From Corythucha ciliata (lineage: Eukaryota > Arthropoda > Insecta > Hemiptera > Tingidae): 64,000 nucleotides of DNA. This document shows, piece by piece, positions 9,946 through 20,560 of the stretch (within the stretch, counting starts at the first letter, position 1; the number at the start of each line of letters is the position of its first letter). Both the position numbers and the translations under genes were made by a program. Where the stretch lies: assembly GCA_038030265.1 (NCBI GenBank), contig CM075942.1, positions 67,336,926 to 67,400,925 of the forward strand. Reading direction: 5' to 3'. A model generated the notes under the pieces. That model ran no database searches. It was not told the DNA's origin and saw only the letters and a list, made by a program, of their open reading frames with translations.

Positions 9946-10575
9946 TGTGAAGAAGAGATAATCTATAGCTAAAAGTAAATCAAAATTGCTCATGCGGTGC
10001 TAAAATGTACAAAAACGCTAATTTGCGGCTTGAAATAATCAAAATTTAGGAGAAAGGCAAATTGTTGGCCAATTCGCTGCTAAAAATGGAAGAAACCGCC
10101 AATTCGCCATCTGAAAGTGCGGAAAACACCAATTCGTGGTTAAAATTGAGAAAATTCGCTAATTCACGGACTGGAGAAATGCTACTACGCTGCTAAAATT
10201 AAGAAAAAGCGCTAATTCACGGGGAAAATTGAGGAAAATCACTAATTCCCGGCCAAAATTGTGAATAATTCCAATTTGCATCCAAAATTCAAAATACGTC
10301 CATTCGCGGCTTCTGAAGGCAATTTTGAGGTTATAATTGATAAAGAGCGCCAATTTATGGATGATATAGGGGAAAAACCACTGAGGAAAATCGCGAATTC
10401 CTAGCGCAACGTGAACAAAAAAATGCGATTCGTGGCAAAAATTTGGACTTAACCTGCTATTTACGCTGATATTGAGGAAAATACGTAAGAAAAACCTAAT
10501 TTTCACATCATACTGAGAATAGTGTTAATTCTCCGATAGAAAAAATTGCTAATTTGCTGCTGAAGTGAAGAAAAC
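9946..10575 (+). repeat. Satellite A array, continued
   Basis: The same monomer type and orientation as 8961-9492 continue to the GC-rich junction near 10580 (ggggggccgccccgggcccc). The 'gcggcttctgaaggcaattt' marker monomer recurs near 10306. Open frames on the minus strand here are just the repeated translation of the 30-bp unit. Confidence 0.75.
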
Positions 10576-10724
10576 TCAACTTGGGGGGCCGCCCCGGGCC
10601 CCAACAGGTGCAACAGGTCCCAACTCAAAAGTCAAAACTCAAGCTCAGCTGCGACTTATTGCAAGCCAAAAAATGTATTCACACTAAACTCCGGGTACGT
10701 GGACCTAACAATTTTTTTTCCCCA

Positions 10725-10935
10725 TTTTTGTCGTGATTTTTCTTAATTTTTCCCATGAATTAGTTTTTTCCCGGTTTTTGGCAATGGGGGTTTTTCTTTA
10801 TTTTAGTCACAAAGTTGTCCTCGAAGCCGCGAATCGGTGTTTTCTCAATTATAGCCGCGATGTTACAGTTTTTCTTCAGCTGAAAATTGGCTCTTTTCCC
10901 TAATTTTAGCCACTAAATAGAGAGTTTCAGTCACA
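10725..10935 (-). repeat. Satellite A, minus orientation
   Basis: Reverse-oriented monomers ('tttctcaattatagccgcga', 'ccctaattttagccac') follow a 140-bp spacer. The marker monomer also appears in reverse ('aagttgtcctcgaagccgcg'). This is the second inversion of orientation within 2.7 kb. Confidence 0.6.
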
Positions 10936-13641
10936 AACTGGCAGATGGTAATGCGGTGGGGTGAAATGAGATGGTGGGGGGGGGTGCATATGTGTGGGTG
11001 CGGCTACCTTTTAAGAGTCTTGCTATACGCCTCATTGAAACCGTTTCGGCGCCACTGCCGATGAACGGTTATACTATAGTCAGAAATGGGAGTTTTCACT
11101 ATATTGATGGAAGAAAAATCAGTCCAACCCCCTTCAACCAGGCTGGTTGTTACTAGAAAGAGTCAGAAGTGTCGTTCAGGGATTCATCCCAATCCCTCCC
11201 TTTCCTCACCAAGCGCTGAATACGCGTCCAACCAGACTCAGCGATGATATTTCGCTTATTGAAACCACTCTGATACATTGTGAAATACGACTTTTTGAGT
11301 GTATAAGAAACCCAAACACGTGAATCGGAAGGGTTGAGTGGTGATGGGGGGGGGGGCTGATAAAAAGACCATCGAGTCTGAGAGAAAGTGAAGGAAATTG
11401 AAATTGAGGTGTGCACTCAAGGAGTTTTCCGAACGACGAATTCAGGATTGACGGTAAAAGGGAAAACCTTAACTTACTTGCTCCAGTTGTAGCATCTGGA
11501 AGAAGTCCTTTTTTCCCTGATGGAATTTTTTTTCGCTCTAGAAACACCTTTCATTCAAGATATTCATTGTTTTTCCGTGCATTAAACACCAACATTAATG
11601 GAAAAGAACTCAAGTCTTCTCATTCATTGCTTTATTTATGTTTTGAATTTGGAAATACGCTCAGTAGCTTCGCAGTTTTGTTTGAACCACAATTCACAAA
11701 CTCCAAAGAAAAGAAAAAAAAAGTATATAAATTGTCAAAGTTTCTCTTCTGACTTTTCGCCGTCTAAAAACGGATGACAAATGCAGTGGTGAAAAGGTTG
11801 GATGGGATGGTGACGATTTCGTATTCCACCGACCCAAACATTTACGATAACAGAGTCGACTGAAGACGGGAAATCGATTATCCTTCGCCTTGGTTTGAGT
11901 ACTTTGTTTTATCATCCATCAAATAGAAGAGTATGAAAATAAAAATCGTCGGTACTGACGGTTGAGATAAACAGTTCAAGTGGATCGAATCAACCTATTG
12001 GAGCGTGAAATAGATAAGGCGCGGCCATCGGATATTCTCGTTAAGCGGGTGTACTATTTTTGAAAATCGCAAATTGATTATTCCACTTAAATTCGAATTT
12101 TTTCAACCACGGTCAAAGTTGAGAAACGCGAACGTCTTCAAGGCTTCGCGAGAGTATATTTAATGGTTTTGTTTCAACTTGAAACTCAATCAAATTTAAC
12201 GAGTTAAGAGAGTGAATTTTAAGAAATAAAAGCAGTGATGACATTGCTCTCTTTGGCCTTTAGAAAGAAGACGTTATAGAAGCAAGGGTGCTGGGGAGAA
12301 GTCAGAATCCCCTACTTAATCAAGTCGTTATACAGAAATCTCAAGAGGGGGGACCGTATACCCAAAAGTTTTAGGTGAGTGGTGAGGGTGGTTTAAGTTT
12401 ATTTACTGTCGTCAAAATCTTTCCCCTTTTTCCGCTTCGGCACCAAAATGTCGGCCAACTTGATGAGAGAGGTGATGGGCGAGGGGGGGGGATCATTCAA
12501 TTAATTGGAGTGGAGCTTGGAGAGGCAAATAAGAACGGTACTGTTTTTAATGCTGGGCGAGACCTTCTTTTTATGTTGTAACCGAAACGTATCTCACGTC
12601 AGCCATGTTTTCGGGCAAATTCAAATCACCAAGGAAATAGAAAGTAATTTTAACAAGAATAAAAACGTGAATTGACACATAAACCACCCAAAAATTGGGT
12701 AAAAAACTTACCAATCGAAATTCATAGAATTACTTCGAAATTATTTTACCTACACGTTATTATTTCACCAACCTAGCATCAAAATATAGGTACCTAAGAG
12801 AAGGGAAGAATTTCCGAGAACTCGAGGAATATTTCATTGAATTTTGCCTTGTAAACAAACTAAAGGTTTCTCTCTAAAGAGTTTCTTAACAAAGAGACGT
12901 ACTCCGGGCCATGAATCCTTCATTGACAACGGTCCACTTTCCAAGTATTACTTCTCAGTTTAACTCAACGCTGTATTATAAAAGGGGCTGTATTTGAGAT
13001 GGAAGATATAAAGGAATTGAAAAGATGTTCATGACGATGATAATGTGAGCTAGTGGATGTGAGAGGAGGGGGAGGGGTACTGAGAGGAAGTTTGATTAAA
13101 AATGGCTGGAAGTAAATCGGCGAAAACCCGTTAATGGTATGGGACATGAATCCGTAGAAAAGTATAATAGGCATTGAAAGTTGAGAAATGAAATTTAAAA
13201 CGTTGATAAAGGTCTTGGTGCTTCTTTCAACAAGGAAAAAATTCTTCCTGTGACCTCGTCGATATGTTCAATCCTTTAAAGCTTTGCAAGTTCAATTCTT
13301 TGTCGCGAATATTTATCAATTTTCAAGCCTAGATGGGGGGCTGCCGAGTACACTGCCCCGCAGTAGTCCAAAGGCGCTTTGTCTTTTATCGACTTTATTT
13401 GATCCCTATTCCGTCAAAATGAGTTGCGTACTCCTTGATACGAAGAGGTATGTTTCTTTCCTGCACTACTGTTACTCGTGCACTACGTGAGTTATAAGGC
13501 TATGTTCCCCTATTTTATTGTAATAAGATATTGCAGGGAATCGCTTAGTTGGCGTCTTCCTATTAATATAAATTTCCCTGTAAAGATATTTAGTTAGTTA
13601 GTCGATTGTAGAAGCGTGGCGTGTTAAGTTGTTATTTTTGT
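10936..13641. other. Unassigned, apparently single-copy sequence
   Basis: No transposon protein, long repeat or convincing gene was found. It holds several G runs (about 10977, 11346, 12485) and short open frames with no recognisable domain. Base composition is AT-rich, as in its neighbours. It may be unique host intergenic DNA and is the longest such stretch left of the 6.9-kb hAT element. Confidence 0.4.
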
Positions 13642-13649
13642 GTAAATTA
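13642..13649. repeat. Target site duplication GTAAATTA (left copy)
   Basis: GTAAATTA at 13642-13649 is repeated exactly at 20553-20560. It flanks inverted termini TAGTGATGAGC and GCTCATCACTA. Eight bases is the usual hAT duplication length. Confidence 0.9.
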
Positions 13650-13665
13650 TAGTGATGAGCAAAAA

Positions 13666-13840
13666 GTGGTCTTGGTCTTGCAGTCTCGCAAGACTCTTGC
13701 AACAAGACCAAGACCAAGACTGTTTTCTGACTGCAAGACCAAGACCAAGACTGGTAATGCAAGACCAAGACTTTTTACAAGACTCATTCGCTAAGTCTTG
13801 CGCAAGACCAAGACTGTAGTGCAAGACTCTTGCAAGTCTT
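13666..13840 (+). repeat. Left subterminal CAAGAC-rich array of hAT 2
   Basis: The segment is almost entirely built from 'gcaagaccaagaccaagact' words and their reverse complements. A matching array lies at the right end (20384-20540). Subterminal motif clusters in hAT elements are known to bind transposase, so that role is inferred here. A poly-A run follows at about 13842-13866. Confidence 0.8.
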
Positions 13841-14181
13841 GCAAAAAAAAAAAAAAAAAAAAAAAAAGCTTGAAAAGGGGAAAGAAGTGGTCGGTGATAG
13901 GTGGCCGCACAGCCGCACAGGGTGGATGTCGGGAAGGGCTTCAAAAAATAAAATTAACTAATGACGTGGAGAAGAAGAGGCCGGCTTGAAAGGACCCGGG
14001 CCCCCCTCACCCTCGTCGTTCGGACTTCGCGCTCATGAAACAGCAAGATCAGCAGCCCAAAAGACCAAACGTTACTGTTTTTTTTTTTTTTTTCTGCCAT
14101 CCCTTCCTATGTGAAAATACGACGAGGGCTAGCTGCTTGTTATCATTTCTACAGTTGTACTCTGTTTCTTCTTCGGGTAAA

Positions 14182-14482
14182 ATGAGTAGTTCGAGCGAAG
14201 ATGATAATGTCTCGTCTGAGTCAAAAAGCAAATTTAAAAACATGTTTAAGATTATTGTTAAAAGTGGCGATCGGTACGGCATTTGCCAGCTGTGTATTAG
14301 AAGTGGGAAGAACGTGGAAATAAAAATGAAAAACAGGAATACCTCTGGGCTGAAAAAACATTTGATGACCAAGCATAGGAGAGATAAAGAATCAATGGCA
14401 TTATTCCCTCCTTCGCAGACAGAGCATCGTTCAACCGAAATCACCGATTTTTTTTCACGCCAGAACATCCGGCAACACACAA
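14182..14482 (+). pseudogene. hAT transposase exon 1 with BED-type zinc finger
   Basis: ATG at 14182 opens an acidic, serine-rich N-terminus. A BED-type finger follows: CQLC, then about 20 residues, then the GLKKHLMTKHR segment supplying the two His. The family uses this finger to bind its own DNA ends. The frame then reads a TEITDFFSRQN segment and meets a strong splice donor (GTAAGT) at 14483. The exon itself has no break. The rest of the coding sequence downstream is missing or rearranged, so the gene is treated as dead. Frames upstream of 14182 are non-coding. Confidence 0.7.
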
Positions 14483-14691
14483 GTAAGTACATATTCTTTC
14501 AATCATGTAACTTATTTGTGGGGGAGTCCCAACTTTAGTATTTTTAATTTTTTAATTAATTTCAAGTTAAAATTCTGATTACAAAAGGGGGGTAGTTAAA
14601 TCTGATTTTGTTTTATGAGCTTGGCTGGGGTTTTTCCTCACTTGTGCGTGGATGAGGGTCTCGTTTTTGCGTTGGATACCTACAAAAAATG

Positions 14692-14812
14692 CTCCCCGAT
14701 TCTGTAATTCTTAACGCGTGCGTCAGGAAAATTTTGCAGTGGATTCAAGTATAATCAGATGATAAATTTATTTAACACGCGCGTTACGAGTTAGAGAATA
14801 ACCCCCCCCCCC
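14692..14812. mobile_element. Small MITE in the hAT 2 intron
   Basis: Imperfect inverted termini: left 'ccccgattctgtaattcttaa' then cgcgtgcg; right 'cgcgcgttacgag' then 'ttagagaataacccc'. Length is about 120 bp with a poly-C run on the right edge. The terminal word ATTCTSTAAC matches elements at 9671 and 28526. Confidence 0.5.
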
Positions 14813-14843
14813 TACTGTTGTTATAGTTCTTACAGTTTGACAT

Positions 14844-15387
14844 TAAGGGCCATATTCATAAATGCCACTCCAAGGTGACTAAACTTTACTATAGGTGCCG
14901 CAGATTTCCCCCTGCCCATCGGACAGGAGGGGTGGAGACTGACGTCACCAGCAGTCCTTTGCTCCCCATTGCTCACCCTAGAGCAGCAGAGCAAGTTAAT
15001 TTTGAAATTGAAGTTTATGAATTCTCAAAAATCACACCCCAATAACAATTAATAATGTACTGGGTCCTGCGCATTGGTGGGTGGGACTGCTTGTGACGTA
15101 GGTGAAGGACAGTGATCTGCGGCACCTATAGAAAATTTAGTCACCTTGTGCCACTCTAACTCAACTTGTCCTCAAAAGCCATCGAAACAGCTGTTTTCTA
15201 TCGAATGAAGACTGTTACGCCGGTTACTAAGAAGAATTTAGGCCTAAGGGCCGTATTCGTAAATTCCACTTGAACTTAAATTCTCATTAGTAACCGGCGT
15301 AACAGTCTTCATTCGATAGAAAACAGCTATTTCGACGGCTTTTGAGGACAAGTTGAGTTAGAGTGGCATATATGAATATGGCCCTTA
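14844..15387. mobile_element. Nested foldback element with AGGGCC ends
   Basis: The outer ends are inverted (AGGGCCATATTCATAAATG against CATATATGAATATGGCCCT), flanked by TA on both sides. Inside are two further palindromes: 14868-14903 against 15117-15147, and an 80-bp pair at 15151-15230 against 15287-15366 with about two mismatches. A second AGGGCCGTATTCG end at 15247, preceded by TA, shows that a roughly 139-bp element of the same family (15247-15385) lies inside. TA flanks suggest the Tc1/mariner group. No coding content. Confidence 0.6.
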
Positions 15388-15654
15388 GTCCCAGAAACGA
15401 AGGGTAAATATTGGGGTGAAAAAAATATTCATTAATAACGCTTTGAAAATTGGTTGGTACACGTGTGCATTGAACGGTCCTGACTATAGCCCGGCCAAAG
15501 ACTAAAGAAATCGACGATAGCGCTACTAGCGCCGATTAGTATGTACTTAACCCCCCACCAGTTTTTCGTGCAATCGATATTTTCCGATATTTCTATCAGT
15601 GATATGAGTATGAGTGTTTTTTTTTGCCTCAACGGGTTTTTTGTCGTGATTAAA

Positions 15655-15721
15655 GTAAGTAGACATGAGAAAATTAATGATTTTAATACTTTGAGAGACA
15701 AGATGTTGTATTTGATTTCAG
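15655..15721 (+). other. Putative 67-bp intron before the Tc1/mariner-like gene
   Basis: A consensus donor (AAA|GTAAGT) at 15655 is paired with a pyrimidine-rich acceptor (TTTGATTTCAG) ending at 15721. The coding ATG follows three bases later. The upstream exon would be non-coding. Confidence 0.4.
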
Positions 15722-15723
15722 AA

Positions 15724-16965
15724 ATGAGTGAAAGACCGAAAAGAAGAACTTTAGGAAGCCAAGCAAGGCAAATCGTTTTTTCAGTATTTTACCCGGCAGA
15801 AGGTAGAGGAAGAGCCTAAGCCCGACATCAACAGTTTGGTGGCTGAGGCGACCGGTGTTTCCCGGTCTTCTGTTTTCCGCATTGTGAAGGAAGCCGAACG
15901 ATCGACCTCAGAGGGCTCGAGTACGAGTCGTTCACTTTTCACCACACCTACGAAGAAGAACATTCCACATAAGAAGCGAGTCGAGTTCGATTCTTTTACT
16001 GACAGTGCCATTCGTTTTAAAGTTCGCAGTTTTATGCTGTTAAAAAGCAGTGCCCGTCAATTAGGCTTCTCCATAAGGAGTTACTAGAGCAAGGCGTTGT
16101 AGACTGCGGTAAGGAGTACATTCGGCAGCGCCTACATCACCTGGGGTTTAAGTGGAAGAAGTGTCAATCCAATCGTAAAATTCTAATTGAGCGGCCAGAA
16201 ATTGCAGCCCGTAGGGTCTCCTACCTGAGGGAGATAAAAAAACATCGAGAGGCCAACAAGAATATTGTCTTCCTGGATGAAACGTACGTACGAGAGGCCC
16301 ACAACGTTACATCCTGTTGGCAAATAGTTTCTCGTGACTTTATATTTCAGGCAAGGGCAATCGACTTATTGTTGTTCATGGAGGTGGGGGACAAGGCTTC
16401 GTTAGAGACGGTCTCCTGATTTTCAAATCCTCAAGTACTTCTGGGGACTATCACACGTCCATGAATGCTGAGAATTTCTCGAAATGGCTCAGTACGTGCT
16501 ACCTACCCAACGTGCCGGCAGGCAGTGTCATAGTCATGAACAACGCGAGTTATCATTGCCTCGAAAGAAACAAAAAGCCGAATTCCGTCAGCCTTAAGCG
16601 CGTGATTGTCGAATAGCTTTCCCAGCATGGCATCGAATTCCGCGAAACATCAACGAAAGCAGAACTTCTCGAACTCGTGAGAAGCGTTCCCATCGAGAAA
16701 TCCTTCGTGGTGGATGACTTGATCCGATCTTTTGGTCACATACCACCGCGTCTCCCTCCTTATCACCCCGACTTAAATCCGATTGAGTTGGTGTGGGGAG
16801 CCATCAAGAACGATCTTGCTCGAAATAGTGTTGGTACATCACTTAGGGAGAAAGAAATTGATTTGTGCAATGATGAAACCACCCCCCTTCCCTTAGTGGA
16901 TGAACTGCTCTGGCTTTTCGACGTTGGTCTTTGTCATATAAATAAATTTATAATAAATTTTATGT
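15724..16965 (+). pseudogene. Tc1/mariner-like DDE transposase, broken
   Basis: The N-terminus has a helix-turn-helix-like region (INSLVAEATGVSRSSVFRIV, about 15829-15890). The catalytic region follows: FLDETYV near 16270 (first Asp), VIVMNNASYH near 16530 where the usual second Asp is Asn, and PPYHPDLNPIELVW near 16745-16800 (Glu). Frame changes near 15810, 16035 and 16340 and a TAG near 16614 (probably replacing Trp) break it. With the second catalytic residue changed it would be inactive even if the frame were intact. AATAAA signals lie at 16940-16970. It sits within hAT 2, but its own terminal repeats were not found. Confidence 0.75.
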
Positions 16966-16975
16966 AATAAAGGTT

Positions 16976-17175
16976 CTGAAAGAGTGAAATTCAGTAAAAG
17001 GGGTTTTTGAAAGAGCAAAACCCACGAAATTTGGAGTTTGAACAAGCAAATTTCACGAAATTAAGATTTTAACTAGACAAATCCACCAAAAGATTTGGAA
17101 GAGCAAAAATCCGCAAATCTGGCGTTTGTGAGAGTCAAAAATGGCAATTTTTGTTTTTGAAAGTGCCACATGCCT
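16976..17175 (+). repeat. Satellite D (same family as C, plus orientation)
   Basis: About six degenerate units of about 32 bp: 'tttgaaagagcaaaaccca' then 'cgaaatttgga'. The unit matches the reverse complement of the array at 54985-55470, so C and D are one family in opposite orientation. Confidence 0.55.
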
Positions 17176-17656
17176 ATGATTAGTTTTGAATCAGACCGTG
17201 AGCCAAATGAGGAAGTAACGTAAAAAATAAAAATCGCTGGAAACATTTTTTTTCGAAGGAAAATTACTAAATATGACCAGAAATGGAATATTAGTGCGTA
17301 AATTATTGATTTAGATTTTTAACGAAATAATAAAACTTGTCATTTTCTTTGGTTACCTTAAACCGCCGGTCTGTGACTTGTGACGTAGTAAAGGGGTTGT
17401 GACCCCTCCCAACCCTCCGCATCATGGATGTTATCATGTCTTGCCCCTTCTTGTCCTACCCATTCTCTTAGTCCTATTGTTTGACTTATTTTGCTGCCCC
17501 CCCCCCATGAGCAAAACTTTTGGCCCGCGTCTGGTCAGTTTCAACGAAAACATCCAGTCAAGTAAAAAATGCAAACATGTATTCAGAAAGAAAACAGTCA
17601 GACATGGATACCACACAGGCAAGTAGATAACTTTTTAGAAGGGCAAATAAACATAT
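17176..17656. other. Unassigned sequence within hAT 2
   Basis: No recognised coding block; the open frame at 17399-17626 is low-complexity and lacks a domain. It contains a C run at about 17502. Confidence 0.35.
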
Positions 17657-17792
17657 AGGGCCCTCCACATACAGTTTGTCTTGTTTTCGACGCTAACTCG
17701 AAAGGGGTTTCTGTAAATTGCATTCGTGTTCGACATTGAAACGCTTCGAGTTCGAGTCAAAGACAAGACAACCCGTGTGTGGGGGTCTTAAT
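17657..17792. mobile_element. Small MITE with CCCYCCACA ends
   Basis: Left 'gggccctccacatacagtt' with 'tgtcttgttttcgac' pairs with the right-hand 'gagtcaaagacaagacaacc' and 'gtgtgtgggggtctt'. Length is about 135 bp. The superfamily is not clear and no duplication could be fixed. Confidence 0.4.
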
Positions 17793-18593
17793 AAGACTTT
17801 TACTTGAGAATTCCGTGAAATTCCCGATAGTTTCACCAAAAAAAACAACAGATAACTATGTAAAAGTAGAGATTTGTGGCTATTTTCCGTCGCTCGGACC
17901 AGGAACGTTTCAATTTAACGAAGCAGGCTTCAACAGATTTGTCGTGCAATCGGGTTGTAGTTTTCCTGGTTAAAGACGCGTTTTGAGAAGGTTTGTCTCG
18001 ACAAAGGACGTTCTTCCGGTCCTAAAACCAAAAATAGGAATCATACCAAGGATAACGATGCGTAGATTGTAAAATAAATAGGAAAATAATTATCATGTTG
18101 GCTTACTCACTTCGGCAACTCAGCCTCATAGCTTCGGAAGGAATTGCACAAACAATGAATTCCACGGTACGTTTAAATATCAACCCTTCCGCCGAAAGAC
18201 CGAAGGAAAAGTGAAAAATTTTAGTATTTGAGCACGAAAAATAAGGATTCTTGACAAAATTTAACAAATCAAAACATCTACCAGTTGTAGTCAGAAAGAT
18301 CAGTGAACCGCGATCCCCGAGTGATAAGAAGTTTCAAAACTTTAGGAGGTAAACGGCTGTACAATAGAAGGGGCAAGGGGAAGCTCTCAGTGAGAACTTA
18401 AAGTACGCGACACAAAATAAGGCGGGTGTGACTCATCGACTAAAAAACCAACGTTCCGCATTATAGTCCCAAAGATGCGATGAAAAGCTCAAGTCTACAC
18501 CCATAGCTGGCGACGTTGCGCTCCCATCGTTGTCACTTTGGAGAGCTGTGAGCCGGTGAGCGTTCGTAAAACACCACCCCACTATACTCACAG
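17793..18593. other. Unassigned sequence within hAT 2
   Basis: This should contain the core transposase exons if the element were intact, but I see no hAT catalytic motifs. Either the core was deleted or this is an unrelated insertion. Confidence 0.35.
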
Positions 18594-18887
18594 CCATTAT
18601 CATCGTTGCCTTCTTCAAGTTGCCAAGATCGGGAACTAGACGAATATTTTAGCCTACCACGGGCTTCAGCTAACGAGAATATATTGGAATGGTGGAAAAG
18701 GCGTGAGACTAAATTTCTCATTTTATCTCAAATGGCTCGAGATTTCTTGTCGATACCGGCTACTTCTGTGCCTTCAGAAAGGCTGTTTTCAAGAGCCTCA
18801 TTGGTAATAAGAAAGCACCGAAATCGTCTGAACGACGAATCAGCTAGATGGCTTCTATGTATAAATTCTTGGGCCACGAAGGTGTAG
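18594..18887 (+). pseudogene. hAT transposase C-terminal exon (dimerisation domain)
   Basis: An acceptor (CTCACAG) ends at 18593 and the frame is open to TAG at 18885-18887. It reads ELDEYFSL, then ILEWWKRRETKFLILSQMAR, then FLSIPATSVPSERLFSRAS, then RKHRNRLNDESARWLLCIN. This is the complete hAT C-terminal block that holds the transposase multimer together. The exon has no break. An AATAAA signal near 19064 suggests the transcript ended there. It probably belongs with the BED exon at 14182. Confidence 0.75.
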
Positions 18888-19665
18888 AAGATACACATCT
18901 TGATTTTATTTTTACGAGAAAATTGTACCTTTTTGACATAATAATTTTTTGATTTGGTTTGGGATTTTTTGTTTGTTTTCGTTTTTTACATTATTTAGAG
19001 TTATTGTATACCACCCTTTATTAGATCATAATTTTCTTTGTTGATAACTTGATAATGTAAAATAATAAATCCCTTGTTAGACGAACATGAGTTTAACAGC
19101 TTTCCTCCTCTTCGTACCATAGTGCCAAGGGAAGTAAAAGAACCCTACCGCTGAAGCAAAGCTTGCCAAAAAGAAAATGTTTTCCATGTTGGAAAATTTC
19201 ATAGAATTAAAGCCGATATATTTCTCCTTCTTTAGCCTCACTTTATAACTAAATTCACGGTATTCGTTAGGTAGCAGTTTTTTTCAGTTGGTACAAGGCG
19301 ACCAAGTATGAGATGGCGGGGTGAGTAGAATGTCCACTCATGGATTTTAATTCAAAACAAAAGGATCAAATCCTTCTTGTTTGATTCGATCCAAAAAATC
19401 AACTGCTGCTATTTCTCGATAGAATCGAGCCGTTATACATTATAATTTGACTGGGGAAGTGGTAAGTCTGAGGTGCTAAAAGAATGAGTACGGACAAGCA
19501 AATGCTTTGTTTCATGTTTGGTCCTACAGGTAATTCAGAAGCAGCATAAACCTTAGGGCACGGATTTTTCTTGAAGGCAATTTTCGCATGTTTTTATGAA
19601 TGAATTAAATGTATTGAAGGATCAGATACGACTATAGTTTCTCCAGTTTTACTATACACCATCAG
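18888..19665. other. 3' untranslated region and unassigned sequence
   Basis: T-rich sequence follows the stop codon, with AATAAATCCC near 19064 as a likely polyadenylation signal. The rest is AT-rich without a recognised feature. Confidence 0.4.
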
Positions 19666-19831
19666 GTACATGCACTGGCAACCGACATACTTGATCCGAA
19701 AAACATTAGATTCATTCTCAATAACGGGAGAAAATTATCTTCAAGAGAAAATTTGCGCCTTGAGTTGATTAACAAAGCTTATCCAAATTATCTGAAGGAT
19801 GAAGCATGGCATTTGTTTGTCAGAGTAAAAG
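19666..19831 (+). pseudogene. Isolated hAT transposase exon, out of order
   Basis: After a pyrimidine-rich acceptor ending at 19665 the frame reads HALATDILDPKNIR, then ENLRLELINKAYPNYL, then EAWHLFVRVKG. The 'HALA..LDP' block is the conserved hAT segment that precedes the dimerisation domain. Here it lies about 780 bp after that domain and its likely polyadenylation signal. Either the element was rearranged or this exon comes from another copy. A GT donor lies at 19825 or 19832. Confidence 0.55.
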
Positions 19832-20383
19832 GTACTTAGAAAAATATATCTTAAGTCATCCAGAATTTCAGGCCTTGAATATTCACTAAAAATTTGTCAA
19901 TTTATACCAAGGAGAATTTAGAGATTTTTGAAACAGTCTTTTCCCTTTCCCAGTTCATTCTCGGATGGAATGGATATTTGTCTCTCCTCTTCTCTTATAT
20001 TCATCCACTTCAGAAGAATCTCTATGTATAAACAAGTCTGATTTTTATTGAAGATGCCTCAAGTGAGACGTACATTTGAACCCCACATCAAATAAGCGGG
20101 CAAATAAGCGAATACAGATTTTATAATTCAACTAAGAGGTTGTGTCTTTGCCTCTCACCTATACATACCTATACATTGCCTATGATAGGGAAGGGATGCA
20201 GGAGAAAATTGTCTTCTAGAAAAAATTGCCTTGACGGTTGCCCGTCTCGTAATTGTAACCTGTGCGCTCGAGCAGTGTTTGGTGAAAAATACGCAAACCC
20301 CTTTTCCCTCCCTTTCACTTAACTGAAACATGGTCTTCTAGGCACTAGTCAAAAAATGAAGAAAAAAAAAATAGTTGAACGCA

Positions 20384-20540
20384 AGACTTGCAAGACTCTT
20401 GCAGCAAGACCAAGACCAAGACCAAGACTGCGCTTGCAAGACCAAGACCAAGAACAAGACTTTCTACCTCTGTGTAAGAACAAGACTCGTCAAGCAAGAC
20501 CAAGACCAAGACCTTCAAAGTCTTGGTCTTGGTCTTGCTT
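20384..20540 (-). repeat. Right subterminal CAAGAC-rich array of hAT 2
   Basis: 'caagaccaagaccaagac' words fill this segment up to the TIR. It mirrors the left array at 13666-13840. Apparent proteins here are only translations of the 6-bp word. Confidence 0.8.
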
Positions 20541-20552
20541 TGCTCATCACTA

Positions 20553-20560
20553 GTAAATTA
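20553..20560. repeat. Target site duplication GTAAATTA (right copy)
   Basis: Exact copy of 13642-13649, directly after the terminus GCTCATCACTA. Confidence 0.9.

Larger units (their letters stand above)
13650..20552 (+). mobile_element. hAT transposon 2 (6.9 kb, decayed, with nested insertions)
   Basis: The ends are TAGTGATGAGCAAA... and ...TTTGCTCATCACTA with a perfect 8-bp target duplication. Both ends carry subterminal arrays of CAAGAC/CTTGGT words. Inside lie a BED-type zinc-finger exon (14182-14482), a C-terminal dimerisation exon (18594-18887) and an isolated transposase exon (19666-19831). Insertions inside include small MITEs, a foldback and a Tc1/mariner-like pseudogene. The transposase core appears lost and the exon order is odd. 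It was a full autonomous-type element before decay. Confidence 0.85.

Noticed and set aside
10159..10506. 115-residue minus-strand open frame
   Set aside because: It is the translation of satellite A (repeated FLNFSRELA-like peptide) because the unit is close to 30 bp, a multiple of three.
8961..10575. CRISPR-like array of about 30-bp repeats
   Set aside because: Units are contiguous and degenerate with no unique spacers, and the DNA is eukaryotic. It is a satellite.
13624..13944. Open frames rich in SWSW or QDQDQD
   Set aside because: They come from the CAAGAC subterminal words of hAT 2, as do those at 20356-20566.
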